From NCBI RefSeq assembly GCF_000972495.1, contig NZ_LATM01000003.1, forward strand, positions 1 to 64,000: 64,000 nt of DNA, written 5' to 3'. This DNA comes from Hymenobacter terrenus (GTDB taxonomy: Bacteria; Bacteroidota; Bacteroidia; Cytophagales; Hymenobacteraceae). The translations under genes and the position numbers were made by a program. The notes beneath the pieces are model-generated. The model did no database searches, was not told where the DNA came from, and saw nothing but the letters and a program-made list of their open reading frames with translations. Shown here piece by piece: positions 1-7,854 of this stretch; position 1 is the stretch's first letter, and each line of letters begins with the position of its first letter.

Positions 1-1
1 C

Positions 2-304
2 ACCTACGTGCCCGATTTGGTGAATGCGTCGCTGGACCTGCTCCTTGATGAAGCCGCCGGCATCTGGCACGTCACCAACCACGGCGCTTGTACCTGGGCC
101 GAGCTGGCGCGCGCTGCCGTAGAGCGCGCTGGTCTACCGCCCGATTTGGTAGTGCCGCGCCCCATGTCCGACTTCGGCCTGGCCGCGATGAGGCCGCCGC
201 AAAGCGTGCTGGTGAGCGAGCGGGGCATGGTGCTACCTTCTCTGGAACACGCCCTGGGCCGCTGCGTGGCTGAGATGGAGCGGTACCCAATATTTCCGGG
301 CTGA
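2..304 (+). CDS. RmlD-like dTDP-sugar reductase, C-terminal fragment
   Basis: The frame is open from base 2, so the start lies outside the window and only about 100 C-terminal residues are seen. The run TYVPDLVNASLDLLLDE followed by GIWHVTNHGACTWAELA matches the substrate-domain end of dTDP-4-dehydrorhamnose reductase/RmlD-type extended SDR proteins, where a bit of text such as 'G.yHvtn.G..sW.efA' is typical. The Rossmann half and the YxxxK catalytic motif are not visible. In the family the enzyme makes the last step of dTDP-L-rhamnose synthesis, but fused or related nucleoside-sugar epimerases share this C-terminus, so the exact substrate is an inference. It is followed by the secA promoter region. 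Confidence 0.6.
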   Translation, partial: TYVPDLVNASLDLLLDEAAGIWHVTNHGACTWAELARAAVERAGLPPDLVVPRPMSDFGLAAMRPPQSVLVSERGMVLPSLEHALGRCVAEMERYPIFPG

Positions 305-463
305 AGCAGAGCGAAGGTTGAGGTTCGCACCCCGGCAACGTTTGCCTATTTTTGTAACGTTTCGGAGGCGCGAACCCCAACCCTTGCTTTACTGTTACAC
401 CGCTTGTGCTTCTGCCAAGGTGTCGTAAATTTTGTTTTGGGACGGTTTTAGCAGAAGGCTCCG

Positions 464-471
464 TAAATTTG
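464..471 (+). promoter_or_regulatory. Probable -7 promoter element of secA (TAAATTTG)
   Basis: TAAATTTG is an exact match to the Bacteroidota -7 consensus TAnnTTTG and lies 37 bases before the secA ATG. No well-placed -33 TTG is evident, although TTG occurs at 437-439. A second exact match, TATTTTTG, is at 347-354. Either could drive secA. Confidence 0.45.
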
Positions 472-508
472 GGGTGCGCTTCGGCGCTATTCGCTAAAAA
501 ACTACCTG

Positions 509-3500
509 ATGTTTGAATTCCTAGGCAAGACCGTCGCCAAAATATTTGGCTCCAAGTCGGAGCGCGATTTAAAGGAAATCGTGCCCTACGTGGCGCTGAT
601 TAATGCCGAATATGCCAAACTGGCCGGTCTGACCGACGACCAGTTGCGCGACCAAACCACGACCGTGCGGGCCCGCATCGACGAGCGTCTCGCCGGCATT
701 GATGGGCAGATTGCCGGTTTGCACCAGCAAATCGACAGTCAGCCCCAGCTCGATGTCGCGGTGAAAGAGCAGCTGTTCGAGCAAATTGACGCGCTGGAAA
801 AACAGCGCAATAAAGACCTTGAAGTAGTTCTGCTTGAGGTCCTGCCGCAAGCCTTCGCCATCGTGAAGGATACGGCCCGCCGCTACAAAGAGAATGGCCA
901 GCTGGTGGTGACTGCCACCGACTACGACCGGGAATACGCCACTCGCAAGGGCAACGTCACCATCCAGGGCAACCAAGCCATCTGGGCCAATAAGTGGCTG
1001 GCCGGCGGTGCCGAAATCACCTGGGACATGGTGCACTACGACGTGCAGCTCATCGGCGGCGTGGTACTACATCAGGGCAAAATCTCCGAGATGGCCACGG
1101 GTGAGGGTAAAACCCTCGTTTCAACCCTGCCTGCCTTTCTGAACGCGCTGTCGAGGCGCGGGGTGCACTTGGTGACGGTGAACGACTACCTGGCCAAGCG
1201 CGACTCCGAGTGGAACGCGCCGTTGTTCGAGTTCCACGGCATCACCGTGGATTGCATCGACAAGCACCAGCCCAACACGCCGGAGCGCCGCGCTGCCTAC
1301 CAGGCCGACATCACCTATGGCACCAACAACGAATTCGGCTTCGACTACCTGCGCGATAACATGGCGCGCGACCCCGAGGAGCTGGTGCAGCGTAAGCACC
1401 ACTTCGCCATGGTCGACGAAGTAGATTCCGTGCTGATTGACGATGCGCGGACGCCGCTCATCATCTCCGGCCCGGTGCCGCGCGGCGACGTGCACGAGTT
1501 TTATCAGCTCAAACCGCGCATTCAGCGCCTGGTTGACGAGCAGAAGAAGCTCGTGCAGAACTACCTCGTGCAGGCCCGCAAGCTCATCGCTGAAGGCAAA
1601 ACCGGTGTGGAAGAAGGCGACAAAAACGGCGAGGGCGGCCTGATGCTCTTCCGTGCCTATCGGGGTTTACCCAAGAGCAAGCCGCTCATCAAGTTCCTGT
1701 CGGAGCCGGGTGTGCGGGCCGTGCTGCAAGCCACCGAAAACCACTATCTGCAGGACAATTCCCGGCAGATGCCCAAGGCCGATTTGCCGCTGTTCTTCAC
1801 CATCGATGAGAAGAACAACCAGATTGAGCTGACTGAGAAAGGCATCGATTTGATTACGGCCCAGGGCGAAGACCCGCACCTGTTCATCATGCCCGACATC
1901 GGGGCCGAAATTGCCGTTATCGAGAACAACAACACGCTCTCGGCCGAAGACAAGCTCCATCAGAAGGACAAGATGATGAGCGACTACAACGAGAAATCGG
2001 AGCGGGTACACACCGTGAACCAGCTGTTGAAGGCCTATACGCTGTTTGAGAAGGACGACCAGTACATCCTGACCGACGACGGCAAGGTGAAAATCGTGGA
2101 CGAGCAAACTGGCCGCGTAATGGAAGGCCGCCGCTATTCTGACGGCTTGCACCAAGCCATTGAGGCCAAGGAAAACGTGCGCGTAGAAGACGCCACCCAG
2201 ACCTACGCCACGGTGACCCTGCAGAACTACTTCCGCATGTACCACAAGCTGGCCGGCATGACCGGCACGGCCGAAACCGAAGCCGGCGAGTTCTGGGAAA
2301 TCTACAAGCTCGACGTGGTGGTGATTCCTACTAACCGCGCCATTTCCCGCAAGGACTCCGACGACCAGGTATACAAAACGGTGCGCGAGAAGTATGCAGC
2401 TATAATTCAGGAAGTTCAGAAGCTGGTGGAGGCCGGCCGCCCTGTTCTGGTCGGTACGACATCCGTCGAAATCAGCGAGCAGCTTAGCCGAACGCTAAGA
2501 ATGCGCGGCATCAAGCACCAGGTGCTGAACGCCAAGCAGAACCAGCGCGAGGCCGAGATTGTGGCCGCCGCTGGTTACCCCGGTACCGTGACCATCGCCA
2601 CCAACATGGCCGGCCGGGGCACCGACATCAAGCTGCGTGAAACCTCGCGGGAGGCGGGTGGTCTAGCCATCATCGGCACGGAGCGCCACGAAAGCCGCCG
2701 CGTCGACCGCCAGCTGCGAGGCCGCGCCGGTCGCCAGGGCGACCCGGGCACTTCGCAGTTCTTCGTGAGCCTGGAAGACAACCTGATGCGCCTGTTCGGC
2801 TCCGACCGGATTGCGAAGCTGATGGACCGCATGGGCATGGAAGAGGGCGAAGTCATCCAGCACTCGATGATTACCAATTCCATTGAGCGCGCCCAGAAGA
2901 AGGTGGAGGAAAACAACTTTGGCACCCGCAAGCGCCTGTTGGAATACGACGACGTAATGAATGCCCAGCGCGAGGTGGTGTACAAGCGCCGCCGCAACGC
3001 TCTGCACGGCGACCGCATGGAAGTGGATATCCTCAACATGATTTACGACGTGAGCGAGGAACTCGCCGCCGGCCACAAAATCACAGGGGATTTCGAGGAT
3101 TTCAAGCTGTCCATCATCAAGGTATTTGGCTACGATACCTACCTCACGGCGCAGGACCTCACGGGCCTGCAACTGCCGCAGCTCACCCAGAAGCTGTATG
3201 AGGAGGCGCTGGGCTACTTCCAGAGCAAGAACGAGCACATCGCCTCGAACTCGCTGCCGCTGGTGAATGACCTGCTCAACAACGGTGCGCCCTACGAGAA
3301 TATCGCCGTGCCTTTCACCGACGGCAAGAAACAGGTGCAGGCCATTGCCAACCTGCGCAAGGCCCAGGCCACCGGCGGCCACGACATCCTCCGCCAGATG
3401 GAGAAGGTAGTGGTGCTGTCGGTAATCGACACGGCCTGGACCCAGCACCTGCGCCAGATGGACGACCTCAAGCAGGTGGTGCAAAACGCGGTGTACGAGC

Positions 3501-3910
3501 AGAAAGACCCGCTGCTTGTGTACAAGTTCGAGTCGTTCGAGCTGTTCAAGCGCATGATTGGCAAAGTGAACCAGGAGACGACGTCCTTCCTGTTCCACGC
3601 CGACGTGCCGGTGCAGCAAGCTGCCGTGGGCACCAACGCCGAGCCCGACTACTACCTCGAAGACGAGGAGCCCCAGCCCCGCCTCACCGTGGAGCACGAG
3701 AGCAGCCTCAACTCGCTGGGTGCCGGCCCCGAAGACATGGGCCCCAACGATGTGCCTGCCGTGAAGCAAACTCCTATGCGCAGCCAGAAGGTGGCCAACC
3801 GCAACGAGAAAGTAAGCGTGCAGTACATGGACGGCCGCGTGGTGCGCGACGTGAAGTACAAAACCGTAGAGCAGGACGTGCTGGAAAACCGCTGCGTGCT
3901 GGTGGACTAG
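509..3910 (+). CDS. secA: Preprotein translocase ATPase SecA
   Basis: SecA is the motor ATPase that pushes unfolded preproteins through SecYEG. The protein has 1133 residues, far longer than the 901 of E. coli but usual for Bacteroidota. The extra length lies in an N-terminal helical stretch (about residues 50-110) and in the preprotein-crosslinking region (about 350-500). Visible motifs are Walker A MATGEGKT (about 195-202), the DEVDSVLIDDARTPLIISG stretch (DEAD-like Walker B), and the motif VI region QLRGRAGRQGDPG. The C-terminus ends in VLENRCVLVD and lacks the cysteine-rich zinc-binding tail of many proteobacterial SecAs. The ATG at 509 begins the expected MFEFLGKTVAKIFG. It is a single transcription unit closed by a strong terminator. 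Confidence 0.97.
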   Translation: MFEFLGKTVAKIFGSKSERDLKEIVPYVALINAEYAKLAGLTDDQLRDQTTTVRARIDERLAGIDGQIAGLHQQIDSQPQLDVAVKEQLFEQIDALEKQRNKDLEVVLLEVLPQAFAIVKDTARRYKENGQLVVTATDYDREYATRKGNVTIQGNQAIWANKWLAGGAEITWDMVHYDVQLIGGVVLHQGKISEMATGEGKTLVSTLPAFLNALSRRGVHLVTVNDYLAKRDSEWNAPLFEFHGITVDCIDKHQPNTPERRAAYQADITYGTNNEFGFDYLRDNMARDPEELVQRKHHFAMVDEVDSVLIDDARTPLIISGPVPRGDVHEFYQLKPRIQRLVDEQKKLVQNYLVQARKLIAEGKTGVEEGDKNGEGGLMLFRAYRGLPKSKPLIKFLSEPGVRAVLQATENHYLQDNSRQMPKADLPLFFTIDEKNNQIELTEKGIDLITAQGEDPHLFIMPDIGAEIAVIENNNTLSAEDKLHQKDKMMSDYNEKSERVHTVNQLLKAYTLFEKDDQYILTDDGKVKIVDEQTGRVMEGRRYSDGLHQAIEAKENVRVEDATQTYATVTLQNYFRMYHKLAGMTGTAETEAGEFWEIYKLDVVVIPTNRAISRKDSDDQVYKTVREKYAAIIQEVQKLVEAGRPVLVGTTSVEISEQLSRTLRMRGIKHQVLNAKQNQREAEIVAAAGYPGTVTIATNMAGRGTDIKLRETSREAGGLAIIGTERHESRRVDRQLRGRAGRQGDPGTSQFFVSLEDNLMRLFGSDRIAKLMDRMGMEEGEVIQHSMITNSIERAQKKVEENNFGTRKRLLEYDDVMNAQREVVYKRRRNALHGDRMEVDILNMIYDVSEELAAGHKITGDFEDFKLSIIKVFGYDTYLTAQDLTGLQLPQLTQKLYEEALGYFQSKNEHIASNSLPLVNDLLNNGAPYENIAVPFTDGKKQVQAIANLRKAQATGGHDILRQMEKVVVLSVIDTAWTQHLRQMDDLKQVVQNAVYEQKDPLLVYKFESFELFKRMIGKVNQETTSFLFHADVPVQQAAVGTNAEPDYYLEDEEPQPRLTVEHESSLNSLGAGPEDMGPNDVPAVKQTPMRSQKVANRNEKVSVQYMDGRVVRDVKYKTVEQDVLENRCVLVD

Positions 3911-3931
3911 ATTCGGTCCTTTAGTGAATAT

Positions 3932-3970
3932 AGGAGCGCCCCGGCCGGTTGGTCGGGGCGCTCCTTTTTT
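3932..3970 (+). terminator. Rho-independent terminator of secA
   Basis: A perfect 12-bp stem (3932-3943 with 3954-3965, arm AGGAGCGCCCCG) with a 10-base loop is followed by a run of T. It begins 22 bases after the secA stop. Confidence 0.9.
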
Positions 3971-4009
3971 GGTGGGTAAGTCGTAGCCTTTATACCACGT
4001 TCCGTTTAC

Positions 4010-4538
4010 TTAGTTCGGAAGACCGAAGCGAGCCGAGAGCCCGACCACGCTGGGCACGGTCTTGCCCTTTACTTGCGCGGGCTGCCAGCGGGGCATAGCC
4101 AATACCTTGCGCTTAACTAACGCATCGCACCCCGGCCACGCGTTGTCCATGCCTTTGAGAATGCGCACGTCTTTAACCCGGCCGTCAGCTCCGATTAGAG
4201 CATCCACCAGTGCAAACCCCGTAATATCGTAGTTGCCCGGCCAGGGACTACGCATCCGCATGTACTCCTGAAGCTCTCCCTTGCGGTGGCCGAAGCGGGC
4301 TAACTGGTCCCACATCTTTAGGCAGGGAATACCGCCGGCCAGCAGTGTCCACATACGTGCGGCTAAAGAAACCGCCTGCTGCGTCGCGGCAATGAATTTC
4401 CTTTGGTCGGCCCGTAGCATCGCGGCTGGTGAAGCAGGTTCCGGCTGGCTGCGCCGGTTTTGTTTGGTTCGGCTGGCAATGGGGGCTGGCGGCCGACAAG
4501 CACCAGGCCAATAAGCCCAGGCCAAAGCTAGTGGGCAT
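4010..4538 (-). pseudogene. TonB C-terminal-domain protein, frameshifted
   Basis: Two overlapping minus-strand frames together make one plausible protein. The first begins at 4538 with a signal-peptide-like start (MPTSFGLGLLAWCLSAAS) and reads sensibly to TYVDTAGRRYSLPKDV. The second continues with WDQLARFGHRKGELQEYM and a TonB C-terminal domain containing GADGRVKDVRILKG and PRWQPAQVKGK. The switch falls near 4308-4316, and the total of 529 bases is one more than a multiple of three, so removing one base restores a product of about 175 residues. In the family this domain contacts TonB-dependent receptors or acts as a stand-alone envelope protein. Whether the gene is dead or the base is a sequencing error cannot be told from the sequence. 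Confidence 0.65.
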
Positions 4539-4690
4539 GGCGGTTGGCGTTGAAAAGGGCCTCAGTCCCCATTGGTTGATTTGGGTTTGCAGCAGGATGG
4601 TATACTCTGGACTCAGTCATATAGCAGCCATGCACCATAAGTAGCATCTCGCGTTTATTCTCGCCTTGTCGGCCCCAATGAGCACGATAC

Positions 4691-5110
4691 CTAGAGGGAG
4701 AGAGCAACCTTATTGGAAGAGACTCCTTTATACAGAAAGCGTGCTTCGAACTGTTCGCCTTTGCGGAGGCGGAATAGCGAAGCAGGAAATTCCAGTCCGG
4801 CAGTAGTAACTTCTCCGACTAGCTCATAGCTCCACGATTCGCCACTCATTAATAGATGAATGTCGGGGTCGGGGATACGAGGGGTAATAATGTGTGTCCG
4901 TTCGGGTGTCACTTTATGACCGGCTGCTTCCTCGATTTGCAACCCCCAATACTCCGCTTTGCGCGAGCGATTAGAGAAAGGCAATTCGCGCAAAGCGTCA
5001 CTGTTGTTCACGAAGGTGATGGAAAATGTGACCTGGGTTTCTGTTCGGGAACACGTCAATCTGATTTCCATCCATTCCCAGGTTAACTTATTGGTTGTCG
5101 TAGCTTCCAT
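4691..5110 (-). CDS. Probable immunity protein for the Hcp-fused toxin
   Basis: A 139-residue protein with no signal peptide, membrane segment or motif I recognise. Its ATG at 5110 lies inside the 3' end of the upstream toxin gene (23-base overlap), so the two are translationally coupled. A small, AT-richer, unrecognised gene directly after a polymorphic-toxin C-terminus is the standard position of a cognate immunity gene, and that is the only ground for the call. The sequence suggests an all-beta fold (alternating hydrophobic strands such as TQVTFSITFVNNS). Absence of an export signal would fit a toxin neutralised in the cytoplasm. The function is inference from context. Confidence 0.55.
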   Translation of the reverse strand: MEATTTNKLTWEWMEIRLTCSRTETQVTFSITFVNNSDALRELPFSNRSRKAEYWGLQIEEAAGHKVTPERTHIITPRIPDPDIHLLMSGESWSYELVGEVTTAGLEFPASLFRLRKGEQFEARFLYKGVSSNKVALSL

Positions 5111-5996
5111 CGATTACTTGCTGTAATTGTTTTTCGGTTTCAACATAGCCTTCGTAACTCAATCCTAGCTTGGTGGAGTGGGTTAGCAAAGCTCTTTTTG
5201 CATCATACTCCCACGCATCTACTACAGTACCATCTTCCAGTATCTTGCTTTCTAGGTGATTATTCAAGTGCTGCAATGCATGAAATGCTTCTTCGAAGAA
5301 AGCAGCCACATTGGGTGGGTGCAGGAGGTAAATAGTTCGAGAGTGCTGTGCGTAAATGCCTACTGCGTCACTATCGAATAGCTTCAATTCTGCTACTGGC
5401 GTTCCAATTTCAAACTTTACCCCACGTCTTTCTAAATACCCCATCCACAGGGCCATGCGGCGGGGCTCTACTGGGTTGGTAGGTTCTTCATACCCACGCT
5501 GGGGTAATTCAGCAGTCAGTTTTGAGATGGATGACGAGGTTGTATTATCATTTACTTCCTGCTTCAACTCAACTGGGGTGCCGTGCTCGCCGGGGACCGG
5601 GGTCACGAAGGTCGTGTCGGGGTCGCCGGGGTGCCAGGTCCAGCCGTCGGGGTCGGCGAGGACGACGTCGCACACGTAGGCGCCCAACTCGGTGTTGCCG
5701 GCCCGGAAGTCCTCGTCGTAGCCCACGCAGTAGGCGGCCGGCAGGCGCAGGGTTTCGAGCACGCGTCCCTCGGCGTCGCGGAAGCGCAGGGCCGCCGCCA
5801 GCCGCTTCCGCGGCTCATTGCCCCAGTCGGAGAGAATGTCAACTTCGGGCACGTCGAGCGTCAGCTTCACGGCGCCGCGCCGTATTTTTTCGATGATGCG
5901 CCCCCGCGCATCGGTGGCCTGCGTGGCCTGGTAGGTGCAGTGCAACACGGGAAAGCAGTAGCCCTCGACGTGCAGCTCGGCTGAAAAGGAAGCCAT
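5088..5996 (-). CDS. TssD/Hcp-family tube protein fused to a C-terminal toxin-like domain
   Basis: Residues 1-135 look like the Bacteroidota TssD (Hcp) tube protein of the subtype iii type VI secretion system: MASFSAELHVEGYCFPVLHC opens the protein and TLDVPEVDILSDW, GAYVCDVVLADPDGW follow. After a linker (about 136-180) comes an unrelated C-terminal region of about 120 residues with FFEEAFHALQHLN (E235, E236, H239, H243) and a downstream WEYDAKR (E263). This pattern resembles zincin-type metallopeptidase toxin domains, but the classic HExxH is absent, so the enzyme class is tentative. The C-terminal coding half is visibly AT-richer than the Hcp half, which fits a swapped-in module. Plain Hcp proteins are about 130-170 residues, so this is an evolved Hcp effector. 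No other T6SS gene is in the window. A TAnnTTcG box lies on the minus strand at 6047-6054. Confidence 0.75.
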   Translation of the reverse strand: MASFSAELHVEGYCFPVLHCTYQATQATDARGRIIEKIRRGAVKLTLDVPEVDILSDWGNEPRKRLAAALRFRDAEGRVLETLRLPAAYCVGYDEDFRAGNTELGAYVCDVVLADPDGWTWHPGDPDTTFVTPVPGEHGTPVELKQEVNDNTTSSSISKLTAELPQRGYEEPTNPVEPRRMALWMGYLERRGVKFEIGTPVAELKLFDSDAVGIYAQHSRTIYLLHPPNVAAFFEEAFHALQHLNNHLESKILEDGTVVDAWEYDAKRALLTHSTKLGLSYEGYVETEKQLQQVIDGSYDNQ

Positions 5997-6103
5997 TAGA
6001 TAGGAGGATGGGTAGAACCGTCAGGCGCAGCATGGTGCTGGGGCTGCGAAGGTACAAGAGACTGGTACCCACCAGCCGGACGCTGGACGCGGCAGTAGGC
6101 ACT

Positions 6104-6134
6104 AAAAAAGGCCCGCCGCATGTGCGACGAGCCT
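6104..6134 (-). terminator. Terminator of the 6162-6557 gene
   Basis: On the minus strand an 11-bp stem (6134-6124 with 6119-6109, two G-T pairs) with a 4-base loop is followed by six T. It lies 28 bases after the stop of the hypothetical gene. Confidence 0.7.
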
Positions 6135-6161
6135 TTGCTGAGGAACAGTGGCCGGCTTCGG

Positions 6162-6557
6162 CTATGCCTTGGGGGGCTTGGGCAGCTTCGCGGCCTTGGG
6201 GGCCTGCGGCGAATCATCTACCGTAAACCCGTAGTCGCCCATTTCGCGCAGGCGGTCTTTGCCCAGGTTGCCTTGCAGGGCTTTGGATGCCCGCTGGGCC
6301 AGGGGCAGGACGGCGGCCACGATGTTGTCGCGGATTTCGTAGAGCTTTTCCAGGCGCGCTTCCAGCGCCTTGGCTTCGTCGTGGGCGGCCTGAGCATTGG
6401 GTACCTTGGCGGACGCGGCGAGGAGTTCGGAAGCCAGCTCGCCCACGAGGAGCGAATTGGGGCCTTTGTCGATGATGGCCTTCCCAATGGCGGCCGTTAG
6501 CTTCAGCACGCCGGGGGCGTCCTTGGCGGTGGGTAGTGGAATGCGGGCCTGGGCCAT
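6162..6557 (-). CDS. Hypothetical alpha-helical protein
   Basis: 131 residues, predicted mostly helical, with no signal peptide. The middle (AHDEAKALEARLEKLYEIRD) has the charge pattern of a coiled coil and the tail is a Pro/Lys/Ala-rich repeat (PQAPKAAKLPKPPKA). I do not recognise a family. Codon use and base composition match the surrounding core genes, and the gene has its own terminator downstream, so it is likely real. It stands alone between the Hcp-fused effector and a repeat-rich intergenic stretch. Confidence 0.6.
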   Translation of the reverse strand: MAQARIPLPTAKDAPGVLKLTAAIGKAIIDKGPNSLLVGELASELLAASAKVPNAQAAHDEAKALEARLEKLYEIRDNIVAAVLPLAQRASKALQGNLGKDRLREMGDYGFTVDDSPQAPKAAKLPKPPKA

Positions 6558-6619
6558 AAGAAGGGGTAAGCCGGTGAAAGTGAAACCAGAATGCTTAAAT
6601 GTAGATAGGAAGGGTGGGC

Positions 6620-6795
6620 TTGCAATACGACCCCGCCGCAGCCTCGGCGAGGGTAGTTAAAGCCTCGGCGGGGGGCGCTGAATCTTCGGCGAGGGTAGTT
6701 GGAGCGTCAACTACCCGTGCTGAATCTTCGGCGGGGGTAGTTGACGCTCCAACCCGGCGGGTTTAAGGTTCGGCGCGGGTAGCTGAGGCGCCAGC
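6620..6795. repeat. Degenerate GGCGnGGGTAGTT repeats with a perfect 18-bp inverted repeat
   Basis: The words CTTCGGCGAGGGTAGTT, CTTCGGCGGGGGTAGTTGA and TTCGGCGCGGGTAGCTGA recur with irregular spacing. Within them an 18-bp inverted repeat is perfect (6699-6716 and 6735-6752, arm TTGGAGCGTCAACTACCC) with an 18-base loop. No credible reading frame covers the stretch. Confidence 0.6.
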
Positions 6796-6911
6796 CCGGC
6801 GAGTTGTGCTTTGGGCAAGGCGGGCTGAGGGTGCCGCGCCGGGAGGAGGGGCAGGCACCGGCCCGCCGCGCAGGTCGTGGTGACGAAGCGGGCGGGTGCC
6901 GGCAGACTACT

Positions 6912-7004
6912 TCAGTCCCCATCAGGCTCGCCCGCCGGGGGCAGCGCCACGTCCTCAATAAACTTGAACGTCTGAACACGCAGAAACTTGCTGGCGTTTT
7001 CCAT
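6912..7004 (-). CDS. Possible 30-residue small protein
   Basis: An ATG-started frame of 30 codons encodes MENASKFLRVQTFKFIEDVA followed by LPPAGEPDGD. Its composition looks more protein-like than the other frames of this intergenic stretch. There is no homology I can name and no clear promoter, so it is a low-confidence candidate. Confidence 0.2.
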   Translation of the reverse strand: MENASKFLRVQTFKFIEDVALPPAGEPDGD

Positions 7005-7058
7005 GACGGAGGTAGTGGCTCAGAAGTACAGATACGGCAGGGTGTTGGGTGACACAAA

Positions 7059-7100
7059 CGATGAAGAGGGAAATGCCGCAGGGTATTTCCCTCTTCATCG
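7059..7100. terminator. Strong hairpin, terminator-like
   Basis: A perfect 16-bp stem (7059-7074 with 7085-7100, arm CGATGAAGAGGGAAAT) encloses a 10-base loop. No T tract follows on either strand, so termination is uncertain. It abuts the palindromic element at 7105. Confidence 0.4.
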
Positions 7101-7104
7101 CTAC

Positions 7105-7231
7105 TAGAGCGGTTTCGGAGTGGGTATATCGTAACGCGGACTTGTAGTCCGCGCGTCAGCTGGTCAGGCGGACTCGCGGACTACAAGTCCGCGTTACAGC
7201 GTGGGTGTACACAGACCCCGAAACGGCTCTA
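7105..7231. repeat. MITE-like palindromic element, copy 1
   Basis: A 127-bp element is bounded by terminal inverted repeats TAGAGCGGTTTCGG and CCGAAACGGCTCTA (one mismatch). Inside, a 23-bp inverted repeat is perfect (7131-7153 and 7175-7197). A second copy with the same ends is at 39005-39125. It encodes nothing. TA at each outer edge fits a TA target-site duplication. Confidence 0.75.
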
Positions 7232-7240
7232 GAAATGGTT

Positions 7241-7690
7241 TTACACGCGCCGCGGAGGCTGGTGCTGGTGGTCCTGGCTGTCGGCCAGCCACCCGCGGGC
7301 GGCGGCCTCATCACTAAAGAAATAGGGGTAGAACTCGTGCTGGGCCTGCTGGCGCAGCAAGGTTTCGGTGCCGATGCTTTCGATTTCGGAGCGGTGGCGC
7401 TCGTCGGCTACGCAGGCTACGAACACCGGCGAACCCAGTACCGAAACTACCTGCTGCGCGAGCAGCGACTGAAGCCAACTGAGCAGCAGCGGCGAGAACT
7501 CCCGTTGGGTGCACAAGTCCAGTAGCCAAAACCGGCAGCGGTTGTGGTGCAGGGCGGCGCTCAGAAATTCCTCTTGCGGGGGGTAGAGGCTGTGGTCGGC
7601 CACATCGCGCAGCCAGCGGCCCAACAGAAGATTGGGGGCCGGTTCGTAGGTGAGGGCAAATACGTCGGAGAGTACGTCAATCATCGGCAT
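7241..7690 (-). CDS. Hypothetical protein, possibly STAS-like (paralogue of 14548-14985)
   Basis: 149 residues without signal peptide. It shares a pattern with the 145-residue product at 14548-14985: LLLGRWL, then HNRCRFWLLDL, then a hydrophobic strand SPVFVACVAD, and a C-terminal YPYFFSDEAAARGWL. The alternating beta-strand/helix layout and the WLLDL strand resemble the SpoIIAA/STAS-like proteins common in Hymenobacteraceae, but I cannot see a phosphorylatable serine motif, so the fold is only suggested. The gene ends 10 bases from a MITE-like element and stands divergently from deoC. Confidence 0.55.
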   Translation of the reverse strand: MPMIDVLSDVFALTYEPAPNLLLGRWLRDVADHSLYPPQEEFLSAALHHNRCRFWLLDLCTQREFSPLLLSWLQSLLAQQVVSVLGSPVFVACVADERHRSEIESIGTETLLRQQAQHEFYPYFFSDEAAARGWLADSQDHQHQPPRRV

Positions 7691-7840
7691 CGGTAGAAAA
7701 GGGGGTGAGCGGGAAAAGTGCGGCTGTCGGGCTTGGCTCCGGTAATATTAGTGCAAGCCGTTAGACTTCTGAATGGTTCAAAGACAGGAAGTGGCGCTTT
7801 ACTGGCTGGTCCACAAAGTGCCAAATGGGCCGCATCCCGC

Positions 7841-7848
7841 GCTACCTT
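7841..7848 (+). promoter_or_regulatory. -7 promoter element of deoC (TACCTTTG)
   Basis: TACCTTTG matches TAnnTTTG exactly and ends only 6 bases before the deoC ATG at 7855. Transcription would start at or next to the start codon, giving a leaderless or nearly leaderless mRNA. It also argues against the upstream ATG at 7825. Confidence 0.6.
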
Positions 7849-7854
7849 TGCCCC

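Noticed and set aside
2663..3769. Open 368-codon frame on the minus strand across secA
   Set aside because: It lies wholly opposite the conserved core of secA and has the His/Val/Leu-rich composition of a shadow frame in GC-rich DNA.
5522..5984. Plus-strand frames antisense to the Hcp part of the effector gene
   Set aside because: They overlap the conserved TssD text on the minus strand and are Arg- or Gly/Val-rich shadows.
6707..7057. 116-codon minus-strand frame in the repeat-rich intergenic region
   Set aside because: It reads through inverted repeats, is Pro/Arg/Ser-rich and has no recognisable motif.
7105..7231. Ordinary transcription terminator
   Set aside because: The element is much longer than a terminator, lacks T tracts, and recurs with the same ends at 39005-39125.
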